From: a bacterium
GTDB taxonomy: Bacteria > Myxococcota_A > Bradymonadia > UBA7976 > UBA1532
NCBI GenBank assembly: GCA_030426085.1
Contig: JAUHYW010000028.1
Coordinates: 36,280-100,279 of the forward strand
Direction of reading: 5' to 3'
DNA: 64,000 nucleotides
In this document: positions 7,988-16,301 of the stretch, in pieces
Position numbering within the stretch: position 1 is the stretch's first letter
Layout of the letters: the number at the start of each line of letters is the position of its first letter
Notes under the pieces: generated by a model
Seen by the model: the letters and a program-made list of their open reading frames with translations, nothing else
The model's database searches: none
What the model was told of the DNA's origin: nothing
Translations under genes and position numbers: made by a program

Positions 7988-9965
7988 GCAGCCGGATGCG
8001 GGCCTGACGGGCGTCGTACGAGCGGGACAGCGCGGCCCGGCGCGGCCCGTAGCCCTCGGGGGTGTAGCGCCCGCGGCGGCGGCTGTCGATGGCCTCCACC
8101 TTCACCCGCCCCGGCTCGGCGGTCAGCGTCAGGCGGGTGACGAAGGCGTCGCTCTCGGCGGTGAAGGTCTGCGGCCCCTCGGCGAAGGTGTAGCCCTCGG
8201 GCAGAGTCAGCTCCAGCGTCTCGTGGAAGACATCGTTGGTCGGCAGCACCATCTCCCGGGTCCGCTTCCCGCGCTTGGGCACGCTGTAGCGCCCCGACCC
8301 GTGCATCAGCGTGAGCGGCACGATCAGCTCGTCCCCGTCGACGGTGGCGTAGCCCGGCACCACGAAGCGCAGCGTGCGGGTGCAGCGCCCCGCCGCCCGA
8401 TCGCAGGTCGGCGTCGGCGCCTCGAGCAGCCGCGCCCGCCGGTCGATCCGGGCCAGCCGATCCTCGGGCGCCTTCTCCGCCTCGTCCCCCGACCACCGGC
8501 GGATCTCGCGCGCGAACCACGCCGCCCGCATGCCTTCGTAGGTCTCTTCGAGCGTCACCGTGGCCGCCCCGTCGGCGTCGAGCTGCACCGCGAGGCGGTT
8601 GTGGATGCGATCGGGCGTCGCCGACTTGCCCCGGGCCACCACCCGCTTCGCCTTCACCTCGGGCCGGTCGAGCATCGCGTCGGTGTACTCGATGACGAAC
8701 ATCTGCGCGCCGTTGCTGTAGTCGGACAGCTCGCCCGGCGCGCAGTGCTCGCAGCCCGGATCGAGCCACATCGGCCCCGCGAGGCCCGGCTGATCGGGCA
8801 GGTAGAGCAGCATGTGATTCAGCGGCCAGGCGTCGGGGTAGTCGGGGTTGATCCGCCCGGTGGCCGGCCGCACCCCGAAGGCGTATTGCACCTCGAGCCC
8901 CGCGTCGCGCAGCAGCCGCCCCACGAGCACCGCCTTCTCGTACTGGTTGGCCGCCTGCTCGGCGAGCACCCGGGACAGCGGCTCGACCGCGCCGAAGAAG
9001 CTGCTGGTGAGCCCGTCGAAGGCCGCCTTCTCCCGGGCGACCGACAGGGCGGCCTTCACCCGACACATCGTCTGCATGATGCCTTCGGGGCAGTCGGGCA
9101 GCGGGGGCGGGTCGTAGCCTTCGTAGAGCGTGTTCGGGTCGCCGTAGAGCCGCCGGGCCCGCCAGTAGAGGATGTCGCCCCAGGTGCGGCTGACCGAGCG
9201 GCGCCACGACTTGAACACGTAGGCCTTGACCTTGAAGAGCAGCCGGGGCCAGGCATCGTCATTCGGGGCCCACTTCTCGTCGGGCGGCGGCCCGATGTCG
9301 GACGACGTCCACGTCAGGTGGCGCAGCGCCCCGTCCTCGACCTTGCGCACCTTGTCCCGGGTGTTGGTGATCCGCACCGAGTAGCGCACGATCGAGTTGA
9401 CCGTGATCCGCATCCGGGCCTCGACGATGGGCAGGCCGGGCATGGCGGTCAGCCGGCGATAGTCATCCGAGAACCAGTCGATGGGATAGTCCGACTCGAT
9501 GGACCAGGTGTACTCGATGGCCCCGCCCACCTCGGCCCCGGGGATCGAGGCGACGAAGACCCGGGCCACGTCCTCCTCGTCCTCCTTGACCGCCGCGCTC
9601 TTCAGCGCCGACGCGTCGATGCTGCGCACGACCCCGTCGGGCGAGATGCTGCGGGCCTTGAAGTCCCCGATCTCCCGGTTCTTGCCCAGGGTGATGCGCA
9701 GATCGGCCAGATCGAGCGCGTCGGGGCTGCGCAGGCGGATGATGCGGTGCACCCGCCACTCGGCGTACGAGGTGTCGTGGCTCGAGATGTCGATCAGCTC
9801 GGTGTCGGCGAGCACGATGACCGCCTTGGCGTCGGGCCAGCGGTCGTCGTCGGCGGGGGTGGCCGTCGCCGGCCCCCAGCGGACCTCGACGTGCGGGCGG
9901 CAGCCGAGCGCCGCCCCGGCGAGCGCGAAGCCGAGTAGCAGCATGCGGGCGGCCGCGCGGCTCAT
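7974..9965 (-). CDS. DUF3857/transglutaminase-like lipoprotein, catalytic Cys missing
   Basis: A 663-residue protein starting MSRAAARMLLLGFALAGAALGC, a lipoprotein signal with Cys22. It contains a DUF3857-like beta region (residues about 45-260) and a transglutaminase-core-like region. Aligned to its neighbour at 9962-12007, the catalytic Cys position is Gln341 (AANQYEKAVLVGRLL), while the His (384, PLNHMLLYLP) and Asp (402, MWLDPG) are kept. It should therefore not act as a Cys-dependent transglutaminase or protease and may be a binding or scaffolding protein. The ATG at 9965 overlaps the stop of the upstream paralogue (ATGA), so the two are coupled; a longer frame upstream reads through that gene. 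Likely periplasmic or outer-membrane anchored. Confidence 0.8.
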   Translation of the reverse strand: MSRAAARMLLLGFALAGAALGCRPHVEVRWGPATATPADDDRWPDAKAVIVLADTELIDISSHDTSYAEWRVHRIIRLRSPDALDLADLRITLGKNREIGDFKARSISPDGVVRSIDASALKSAAVKEDEEDVARVFVASIPGAEVGGAIEYTWSIESDYPIDWFSDDYRRLTAMPGLPIVEARMRITVNSIVRYSVRITNTRDKVRKVEDGALRHLTWTSSDIGPPPDEKWAPNDDAWPRLLFKVKAYVFKSWRRSVSRTWGDILYWRARRLYGDPNTLYEGYDPPPLPDCPEGIMQTMCRVKAALSVAREKAAFDGLTSSFFGAVEPLSRVLAEQAANQYEKAVLVGRLLRDAGLEVQYAFGVRPATGRINPDYPDAWPLNHMLLYLPDQPGLAGPMWLDPGCEHCAPGELSDYSNGAQMFVIEYTDAMLDRPEVKAKRVVARGKSATPDRIHNRLAVQLDADGAATVTLEETYEGMRAAWFAREIRRWSGDEAEKAPEDRLARIDRRARLLEAPTPTCDRAAGRCTRTLRFVVPGYATVDGDELIVPLTLMHGSGRYSVPKRGKRTREMVLPTNDVFHETLELTLPEGYTFAEGPQTFTAESDAFVTRLTLTAEPGRVKVEAIDSRRRGRYTPEGYGPRRAALSRSYDARQARIRLRRDR

Positions 9966-12007
9966 CGGTCGCCCTCCAGACGCGCCGTCGGCCGACCGAC
10001 CGGAGCCTTCGGCGTCGGACTCCGAGGCGCCGCCGGCGGGGGTTCGGCCGGGCTCTCGGGCACCCCCGGCGTCACCGGCCGCAGGACCACCGCCCGGGCG
10101 TCGGCCCGCAGGATCGCGTCCGCGAAGGCCCGGTAGGCCTCGACCTGATCGGCGCCGATCCACGGCTGGGTCCAGGTGAGCTGCCGGTCGAGCTCGACGC
10201 CGCCCTCGGCCTGCCGCCAGACGAGCCGATAAGTGGCGAACGGCGCCTCGATCTCGACCGGCGCTGGCAGCTCGCCCGGGCGGCGCTCGGGCGGCAGGGC
10301 CAGCGCGACCCGGTGGTGCCGCACCCGGGGCACGCCGAGCAGGATCGGCCGGGTGCGCGGCCCGGCCTCGATGCGGCGCACGCCGGGCGAGAAGAAGGTG
10401 TCGGGGGTCAGGCTCCACACCTGCCCCGCCGGCCCGAAGCGCTCGTCGCGGCGCACGGCGACCCGGGCTTCGAGCGGGACCCCGGCCGTCGTCGGCACGA
10501 CGCCCGCCGTGCGCTCGATGGCGTTGACGATGATGTCGTGCACCCCGAGGCGATCGTCGAACTTCTTCCTTCGCTCTTTGCCCCGCTCGTTGAGCAGGTG
10601 GTGGCGCAGGGGGTGGGCCTTCGCCCCGACCGCGCTGACGTCGATGGCGCCCTTCGCCCAGCCGTCGGCGCCGACCGCGAGCCGCAGCGTGACCTCGAGC
10701 CGGTTCGCCTCGGGCGGGTCGACCGGGACGCGCTCCACCGGATCGCCGTCGGCGCTCAGCGGCAGCACGTCGGCCCCCTGGAGCGCGAACGGGACCTCGC
10801 CGAAGGCGGTGCCGGTGTGCGTCGGATCGGCGAGCACCGAGCGATCGGGCAGATCGACGAAGACCACCTGATGGTTGGCGTTGCCGGCGATGGTGGGCAG
10901 GCCGTAGGGCCAGGGCCAGCCGCCGTGGGCCCAGACCGTCACCTGCCGGCTGGGGATGCCGGCGACGGCGAGCATCGTGCCCAGCAGCGACGCTTGATCT
11001 TTGCAGTCGCCGAAGCCCACATCGAGGACCTCTTGCGAGGCGTGGGGGATCCAGCCGCCCATGCCGAGCTGCACCGACACGTAGCGCACCCGATCCCGCA
11101 CATGCGCATACAGCCGGGCGGCGCGCGCGGCGGGATCGGCCTCCACATCGGCCAGGATCGCGTCGACCCGGGCCCGGATGGCGTCATCGGGCACCAGCCG
11201 GGGGGCCTGCATCGCGTGCAGGCGGGCCGAGATGGCGGCCGGCTCGGCGGGGCCGTCGGTCGTCTGACCCCCGATGATCCACCGGGTGAGCTGCACCGCG
11301 ACCATCGGCGCCATCTGGAACGGAGCCGGCGCGTGGCGCTCGCGGACCAGCGCGGGGGTCCCTTCGCGGCGCCACACCAGCGTCCGGGCCCCGGTGGGCG
11401 CGGCCTCGAGCGCAGGCGCCCACTCGATGTCGCGCCCCGCCTCGCGGGCCAGATGGCGGACGTCCCAGCCCGGCGGCAGGTGCACCGTCAGGCGGCCCTC
11501 GACCAGCGGGTGCCAGCCGGCGAAGACCTGCCGCGGGCTCCACAGCCGCATGTCGCGGTAGCGCACGGTCGAGACCGTCTCGACGACGGCGCCCGGCGAG
11601 AGCTGGGGGCGGTGGGCGAGGTAGCGCGAGTCGGAGAAGAGGGTGATGCCGCCGAAGGCCGGCAGATCGAGGGCGTCGCCCCGGTCGAAGGTCGACTCTT
11701 CGCCGTCGGGTGCGATGACCCGGCCTCGGAAGTCCACCAGATCGCGCAGCCCGGCCTGATAGCCGACGCCGACCTGCACGTCCTCGATGCCGCGCGGCGT
11801 GCGATACCAGATCCGACGGCGCTCGGTCACCTCGGCGACGGGCTCATCGGCGACCGCGGTGAAGCGCACGGTCACGTCGTCGAGCAGGACGACCCGGTCG
11901 GCGCCGCCCCACTCGCCTTCGGGCAGCGAGTCGCGATCGAACGCGGGCCACGACGCGCCGCAGCCCGCTGCCAGCCCGGCCAGCAATACGGAGAGGAGGT
12001 GTCTCAT
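9962..12007 (-). CDS. DUF3857/transglutaminase-domain lipoprotein
   Basis: A 681-residue protein with a lipobox (LAAGC, Cys16), an N-terminal DUF3857 domain (about 40-230) and a transglutaminase core whose triad is visible: Cys335 (GFGDCKDQASLL), His379 (GNANHQVVFVDLP) and Asp394 (LADPTHTG). Related domains are thought to act as proteases or amidases or to bind peptides in the periplasm; the substrate is unknown. It ends in a Pro-rich tail. The ATG at 12007 has no Shine-Dalgarno sequence upstream, and a TATACG hexamer sits eight bases before it, which would fit a leaderless transcript. Its stop overlaps the start of the degenerate paralogue at 9965. Confidence 0.85.
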   Translation of the reverse strand: MRHLLSVLLAGLAAGCGASWPAFDRDSLPEGEWGGADRVVLLDDVTVRFTAVADEPVAEVTERRRIWYRTPRGIEDVQVGVGYQAGLRDLVDFRGRVIAPDGEESTFDRGDALDLPAFGGITLFSDSRYLAHRPQLSPGAVVETVSTVRYRDMRLWSPRQVFAGWHPLVEGRLTVHLPPGWDVRHLAREAGRDIEWAPALEAAPTGARTLVWRREGTPALVRERHAPAPFQMAPMVAVQLTRWIIGGQTTDGPAEPAAISARLHAMQAPRLVPDDAIRARVDAILADVEADPAARAARLYAHVRDRVRYVSVQLGMGGWIPHASQEVLDVGFGDCKDQASLLGTMLAVAGIPSRQVTVWAHGGWPWPYGLPTIAGNANHQVVFVDLPDRSVLADPTHTGTAFGEVPFALQGADVLPLSADGDPVERVPVDPPEANRLEVTLRLAVGADGWAKGAIDVSAVGAKAHPLRHHLLNERGKERRKKFDDRLGVHDIIVNAIERTAGVVPTTAGVPLEARVAVRRDERFGPAGQVWSLTPDTFFSPGVRRIEAGPRTRPILLGVPRVRHHRVALALPPERRPGELPAPVEIEAPFATYRLVWRQAEGGVELDRQLTWTQPWIGADQVEAYRAFADAILRADARAVVLRPVTPGVPESPAEPPPAAPRSPTPKAPVGRPTARLEGDR

Positions 12008-12015
12008 ACAGACAG

Positions 12016-12042
12016 CGTATAGCGTCGGGACGCGGCGGCCAA
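12016..12042 (-). promoter_or_regulatory. candidate promoter, possibly leaderless
   Basis: On the minus strand TTGGCC (12042-12037) and TATACG (12021-12016) lie 15 bases apart, with the second hexamer eight bases before the ATG at 12007. No Shine-Dalgarno sequence lies between them. The spacing is short for a housekeeping promoter, so this is weak. Confidence 0.25.
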
Positions 12043-12130
12043 CCGCAATCTGATCCCTGCCCGGGAGCGTCTGTCACATGCTTCGGTATTCGCTATGCGA
12101 TGCCACCCGGACGATGGCGTGAAGCCGATC

Positions 12131-12162
12131 GGGGGCGGGCGCCGATCGGCGCGCCCACCCCC
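12131..12162 (-). terminator. GC-rich hairpin after the LPP20-like gene
   Basis: GGGGGCGGGCGCC (12131-12143) pairs with GGCGCGCCCACCCCC (12148-12162), with a two-base bulge and one mismatch, around the loop GATC. It lies about 40 bases past the stop of the gene ending at 12202 and before the next gene on the same strand. The rest of the 194-base gap (12008-12201) shows no gene. Confidence 0.5.
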
Positions 12163-12201
12163 GCTGGGCGCAGGCCTTCAGGGCGCGTCGGTGGAGCGGC
12201 C

Positions 12202-13446
12202 TCAGCGGCAGGTGATGCCGTCGAAGGCGGGGGCCGCCTTGCGATCGAGGATCTGCCCCAGGCGGCGGGCGACGGCCTGATCGGCCATGGCCCAGTTGGG
12301 GCCGCCGCCGTGGGCGATCTCGGGCATGCCGCTGAACTGGAAGACCGGCTTGCCGTGCAGGGCGTCGACCAGCTCGAGGTCGAAGCCCACGTAGCGCCAC
12401 AGGACGCCGACCTCCTGGTGATCGCGGCTGTTGATGGTGAGGTGGGCGTCGACGATCGGCCCGCTCGCGGGGCCCATCGACGGCACCGTCGGATCCCACT
12501 CGACGAAGCCGCAGCCCCGGGCGGCGAGCAGCCGGCCGACCTCGCCGACGACCGCCTTGCGCAGCGCGGGGCTGGCCCGGCCTTTCACCGCGAGGCGGAT
12601 GACCATGTCGCTGCGGGCGGCGGTCGCCCGGCGGGCCAGATCGAGGGTCTCCGGATCGGGGCGGACGTCGACCGGCCGATCCAGCACCCGCAGGATGCCC
12701 GCCTTGCGCTGCATCTCGGCCAGGATGTGCACCGGCGAGAAGCGGGTCTGCATCAGGACGGCGGCGTCCCGCATCGCGATGGCCCGGTCGATGGTCGGGG
12801 CGAGGGTGTCGAGCGTGCGCCGATCGGCGGCGAGCTCGTCGGCGTAGACCGCCGCCGCCTTCCGCTTGTCGAGAGCGGCCCGGGCGGTGAAGCCCCCCTC
12901 GCCCCGCACGACACCCACCGTCTCGATCAGCTCGGCGTGATCGAACGCGCTGGTCGTCTTGATGCGGATGCTGGCTTCGCTCTCGTTGCGCCCGTCGCCG
13001 TACTGCGCCTCGAACGAGCGGGTCTCGGACTCGAGCCGGGCCGAGATCTGCTCGCTGACGACCCGCTGCGCGTTGCGCACCGCCTCGTGCTGGGTCGACC
13101 CGAAGGCGTCGCCCCAGACGGCGTCGCCCGGGGGCGGGGGCAGCGCGGTCTCTTCGGTGAAGGCGGCTTCGGCCCGGCGGACCGGCGGGGGTCCGGGCAT
13201 CTCGGCCGGGCGGCGGGCCGGCGGGGGGGCGGACGTCGGCTGGTCGATCTCGCGGTCGGCCCGGTCGGTGCGGGCCCGGAGGTCGTCGGCGCTGCGGCGG
13301 TCGAGGGTGTCGGGGGCGGCGCCGCAGGCGGCGAGCAGCGCGGCGGCGAGGGCCGGCGCCAGGACCCGGGACAAGGCGCGGGAGAGGGTGAAGAGCGGGC
13401 GCGGCTGGCCCGCGGGCGGGGGGCTTCCGGGTTTCGGGGTGTTCAT
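12202..13446 (-). CDS. LPP20-like lipoprotein
   Basis: A 414-residue protein. The N-terminus has a Pro-rich stretch, a hydrophobic segment and a lipobox (ALLAAC, Cys about 41). A disordered Pro/Arg linker is followed by residues about 105-220 with an LPP20-type helix (EAVRNAQRVVSEQISARLES). The rest is alpha/beta and ends with DGITCR. LPP20 and related domains occur in surface lipoproteins with no known enzyme activity. The ATG at 13446 has no strong ribosome site, and the first 20 residues are unusually Pro-rich for a signal peptide, so the true start may be an internal codon. It lies downstream of the M3 peptidase gene with a 66-base gap. Function unknown. Confidence 0.65.
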   Translation of the reverse strand: MNTPKPGSPPPAGQPRPLFTLSRALSRVLAPALAAALLAACGAAPDTLDRRSADDLRARTDRADREIDQPTSAPPPARRPAEMPGPPPVRRAEAAFTEETALPPPPGDAVWGDAFGSTQHEAVRNAQRVVSEQISARLESETRSFEAQYGDGRNESEASIRIKTTSAFDHAELIETVGVVRGEGGFTARAALDKRKAAAVYADELAADRRTLDTLAPTIDRAIAMRDAAVLMQTRFSPVHILAEMQRKAGILRVLDRPVDVRPDPETLDLARRATAARSDMVIRLAVKGRASPALRKAVVGEVGRLLAARGCGFVEWDPTVPSMGPASGPIVDAHLTINSRDHQEVGVLWRYVGFDLELVDALHGKPVFQFSGMPEIAHGGGPNWAMADQAVARRLGQILDRKAAPAFDGITCR

Positions 13447-13512
13447 GGCGGCTCGCGACGCAAGGGGCGGGGCGAAATTCTGCCCGATCGTGAATATCCG
13501 CGAAAGGGCGGC

Positions 13513-15291
13513 TCAGCCGGCGACCAGCCCCTCGAACGCCTTCAGATCGGCCTCGGCGCCGGTCAGCGCGTCGCGCCAGAAGCGGCGCTGGTGCAGATCG
13601 ACCCCCAGCGCGTCGGCGGCGACGGCCTCGGCGGTGCCGCTGCCGGTGGCCCGCAGCAGCTCGACATAGGTCGGGTGGAACGCCTGGGGGCCGACCGCCC
13701 GGGACCGGGCCAGCACGCCCTGCCCGAACAGATAACCGAAGGTATACGGGAAGTTGTAGAACCGACGACCGGCGATGTAGAAGTGCAGCTTCTCGGCCCA
13801 GAACCAGGGGTGGGTCGCGGCCGGGTCGAGGGCGTCACCGAAGATCTCGAGCTGCGTCTCGCGCATCAGCGCGCACAGCCGCTCCACCGAGACCTCGCCT
13901 CGGGCCCGCTCGGCGTAGAACGCCCGCTCGAAAGCCAGCCGCACCGGGATGTCGAGCAGGTAGACCACCACCTGGCCCAGCCGGGCGTCGAGCACCCGCA
14001 GCCGCTGGTCGCGGTCGGCGTCGGGATCGGCGAGCTGGGCGTCGCTGACCAGCGTCTCGGCGACGATGGAGGCCGTCTCGGCCAGGGTCATCGGGTACTG
14101 CCGGGTCCAGACCCGCATGCCGCGCATGACGTGGTTGTGAAAGGCGTGCCCCAGCTCGTGGGCCAGGGTGCGGATGTCGGCCGCGGCCCCGGTGAAGCTC
14201 ATGAAGACCCGCGAGCCGCCTTCGAGGTAGGAGCGGGTGCAGAAGGCGCCGGGGCGCTTGCCGACGCGGGGCTCGGCCTCGATGCGGCCGGCGTCGAACA
14301 TCATGCGGGCGAACGCGGCCAGATCGGGGTGGTGCCGCTCGAACGCGCCGACGACCAGATCGCGGGCCTCGGGCCAGGGCACCGGCTCGGCGGCGCCGAG
14401 GGGCGATCGCAGGTCGGACCAGCCGAGGCGCTCGCGGCCGAGCAGCTTCGCCTTGAGCCGCAGGAAGCGGCGGGCGATCCCGGCCTTCTCGGCGACGACG
14501 GCCATCATCGCGTCGAGGGTCTCGCGGTCGATCGCCGCGCCGAACAGCGCCTCGTCCAGCGGATCGTCCAGCCCCCGAGCGGCGTCGAGCGTCAGCCGGG
14601 CCCCGGCGATGCCGTTGAGCGCCGCGGCGAAGGTCGGCCCGCGGGAGGCCAACGCCGCGCTCGCGTTGCCCAGGGCCGCCGCCCGGGTCGCCGGGTCGGG
14701 ATCCTGCAACCGGCCCCGCAGCCACGCCAGCGGGATCGGCTCGCCGCTCAACTCGAAGCGCAGCCCGCCGGTCACCCGGCTGTACAGCCGGGACCACGCC
14801 GAGATCCCGTCGACGCTCAGCGCGGCCGCCAGCCGCTCCTGGGCCGGCGTCATCGAGCGCCGGGCCCGCTGCCGCCAGCGGCTCAGGTGGTGGCGGGCGT
14901 CGGCCAGCTCGGGGCGGGCGCACAGCGCTTCGAAGTCGGCCGCGGGCGCGGCGCCGAGGGCGTCGATGATCCGGGCCTCGGTCCCCTCCCCCGCCGCCGC
15001 GATGCGCTCGATGCGGGCCTGGGCCGCGCTGGCCCGGGCGTCGTCGGTGTCGGTCGCGGCCCGGGCCCCGGCGTAGACCCGGGCGTGCTGCAACCGCAGC
15101 AGCGTGGCCTCGAGGTCGGTCAGCGCCGCGCTCCACCCATCGAGCCGGTCGGCGGTCAGCGGGCCGATGTCGGCGAAGCGCGCGTCGAGCGCGTCCAGCC
15201 GCTCGGCGCAGTCGTCGAGCCAGGCGTCGAAGGTGGATCCGAAGTCATCGAACCACTGCGTCAGATCCCATCGGGGGGGCGTGGGCGCCAT
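13513..15291 (-). CDS. pepF: M3-family oligoendopeptidase F-like zinc peptidase
   Basis: A 592-residue protein with the M3 zinc motif HELGH at residues 378-382 in the context RTLAHELGHAFHNHVM, followed by the family's typical TLAETASIVAETL helix carrying the third ligand Glu. The length fits PepF/M3B enzymes (about 600 residues). There is no signal peptide, so it should act in the cytoplasm, trimming short peptides. The ATG at 15291 follows GGAG six bases upstream. It sits in a run of genes (M16 peptidase, acetyltransferase, FliG-C protein) on the same strand with small gaps, suggesting an operon with peptide-processing roles. Confidence 0.9.
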   Translation of the reverse strand: MAPTPPRWDLTQWFDDFGSTFDAWLDDCAERLDALDARFADIGPLTADRLDGWSAALTDLEATLLRLQHARVYAGARAATDTDDARASAAQARIERIAAAGEGTEARIIDALGAAPAADFEALCARPELADARHHLSRWRQRARRSMTPAQERLAAALSVDGISAWSRLYSRVTGGLRFELSGEPIPLAWLRGRLQDPDPATRAAALGNASAALASRGPTFAAALNGIAGARLTLDAARGLDDPLDEALFGAAIDRETLDAMMAVVAEKAGIARRFLRLKAKLLGRERLGWSDLRSPLGAAEPVPWPEARDLVVGAFERHHPDLAAFARMMFDAGRIEAEPRVGKRPGAFCTRSYLEGGSRVFMSFTGAAADIRTLAHELGHAFHNHVMRGMRVWTRQYPMTLAETASIVAETLVSDAQLADPDADRDQRLRVLDARLGQVVVYLLDIPVRLAFERAFYAERARGEVSVERLCALMRETQLEIFGDALDPAATHPWFWAEKLHFYIAGRRFYNFPYTFGYLFGQGVLARSRAVGPQAFHPTYVELLRATGSGTAEAVAADALGVDLHQRRFWRDALTGAEADLKAFEGLVAG

Positions 15292-15353
15292 GTATGTCTC
15301 CGTGCGGTGCGTGGATGGGTTCTGATGCAGGGGCGGGATCGGCGGTCGCGGGG

Positions 15354-15755
15354 TCAGTCACCCAGGGACAGCCGGCCCGCGTCCCGCAGGGCGATGGCCG
15401 CCCGGACGACGGCGCGCCGGGCCAGCTCGACGTCGCTGCGCCGCTGGGGGCCGAGCGCCGCCACGTCTTCGACGAGCCGCTGGCCGGCCCGCAGCGACAG
15501 GTTGGCCACGAAGCGCGCCAGGACGTCGTCGGCGCCGCGCAGCGCGAGCAGGGCCACCCGGCGGTCGACGGCGGCGATCAGGGCCCGCATGCCGCCGTCG
15601 TCGGCCCGGGCCAGATCGTCGAAGCCGAAGTGACGCTCGGCGATGCGCCGGGCGAGCTGGGGATCGCGCTGCTTCAGCCGGGCGATGAGCGCGTCCTGCT
15701 GGCTGGGGGTCATGCCGTCGAGCATCGTGATGAGCTGGGTGATCCGATCGGGCAT
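15354..15755 (-). CDS. free-standing FliG C-terminal-domain-like protein
   Basis: A 133-residue protein. Residues about 40-133 follow the FliG C-terminal domain closely: FGFDDLARADDGGMRALI, VDRRVALLALRGADD, FVANLSLRAGQRLVEDVAALGP and DVELARRAVVRAAIALRDAG. In the flagellar motor this domain forms the torque-generating face that meets MotA. The FliG N-terminal and most of the middle domain are absent, and no flagellar or motility gene is in the window. The start at 15755 follows GGAGG four bases upstream. It lies 21 bases after an acetyltransferase gene, in an operon of peptidases. It may have been recruited for another purpose, such as a helical protein-protein adaptor. Confidence 0.75.
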   Translation of the reverse strand: MPDRITQLITMLDGMTPSQQDALIARLKQRDPQLARRIAERHFGFDDLARADDGGMRALIAAVDRRVALLALRGADDVLARFVANLSLRAGQRLVEDVAALGPQRRSDVELARRAVVRAAIALRDAGRLSLGD

Positions 15756-15776
15756 GGGGCCTCCGGGGCAGACGGG

Positions 15777-16301
15777 TCAGGCGCCGACGGTGAGGGTGTA
15801 GCGCAGCTCGCCGTCCTCGGCCGGGTCGGGGCCCTCGCCGGTGAAGCCCAGCCGGTCGAGCACCGCCGCCGAGCGGGGGTTGGCCGGCGCGACCCAGGCC
15901 ACGATGCGCCGCGCGCCGAGCGATTCGATGGCATATGCGATGGCGCCCCGGGCGGCCTCGGTGGCGTAGCCCCGGCCCCAGAAGCGGGGGTCGAAGTGAT
16001 AGCCCAGCTCCAGGCCGTCGGGGCGATGGTGGAAGCCACAGTCGCCGATGACGCCGCGCCCCGGCAGCTCGACGGCCCACAGGCAGACCCCATGGGCCGC
16101 CTGGGCCGCCAGCCCGGCCCGCAGCGCAGCCGGGATCCGCTCGACCGGGGTGGCGCCGGCGTAGCGCATGGTCTCGGCGTCGCTCCACACCCGGGCGATG
16201 GGCGCGACGTCGGCCGCGGTCCAGGTGCGCAGCACGAGGCGCGGGGTGCGGGTGATGATCCGGGCGTCGGTCGGCAGCCCGGGGTCGGGCGCCGGGGTCA
16301 C
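15777..16301 (-). CDS. GNAT-family N-acetyltransferase
   Basis: A 174-residue protein of the RimJ/RimL-like GNAT group: RTPRLVLRTWTAADVAPIARVW near residue 18, the acetyl-CoA loop FWGRGYATEAARGAI (motif A) and ANPRSAAVLDRLGFTGEG (motif B). The family moves an acetyl group from acetyl-CoA to an amine, often a protein N-terminus; the target is not evident. The start is a GTG at 16301 that overlaps the stop of the M16 peptidase gene (16298-16300), so translation is coupled. Confidence 0.85.
   Translation of the reverse strand: MTPAPDPGLPTDARIITRTPRLVLRTWTAADVAPIARVWSDAETMRYAGATPVERIPAALRAGLAAQAAHGVCLWAVELPGRGVIGDCGFHHRPDGLELGYHFDPRFWGRGYATEAARGAIAYAIESLGARRIVAWVAPANPRSAAVLDRLGFTGEGPDPAEDGELRYTLTVGA

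Noticed and set aside
12100..15633. 1177-residue open frame on the plus strand
   Set aside because: Covers the lipoprotein, M3 and FliG-C genes in antisense; no domain.
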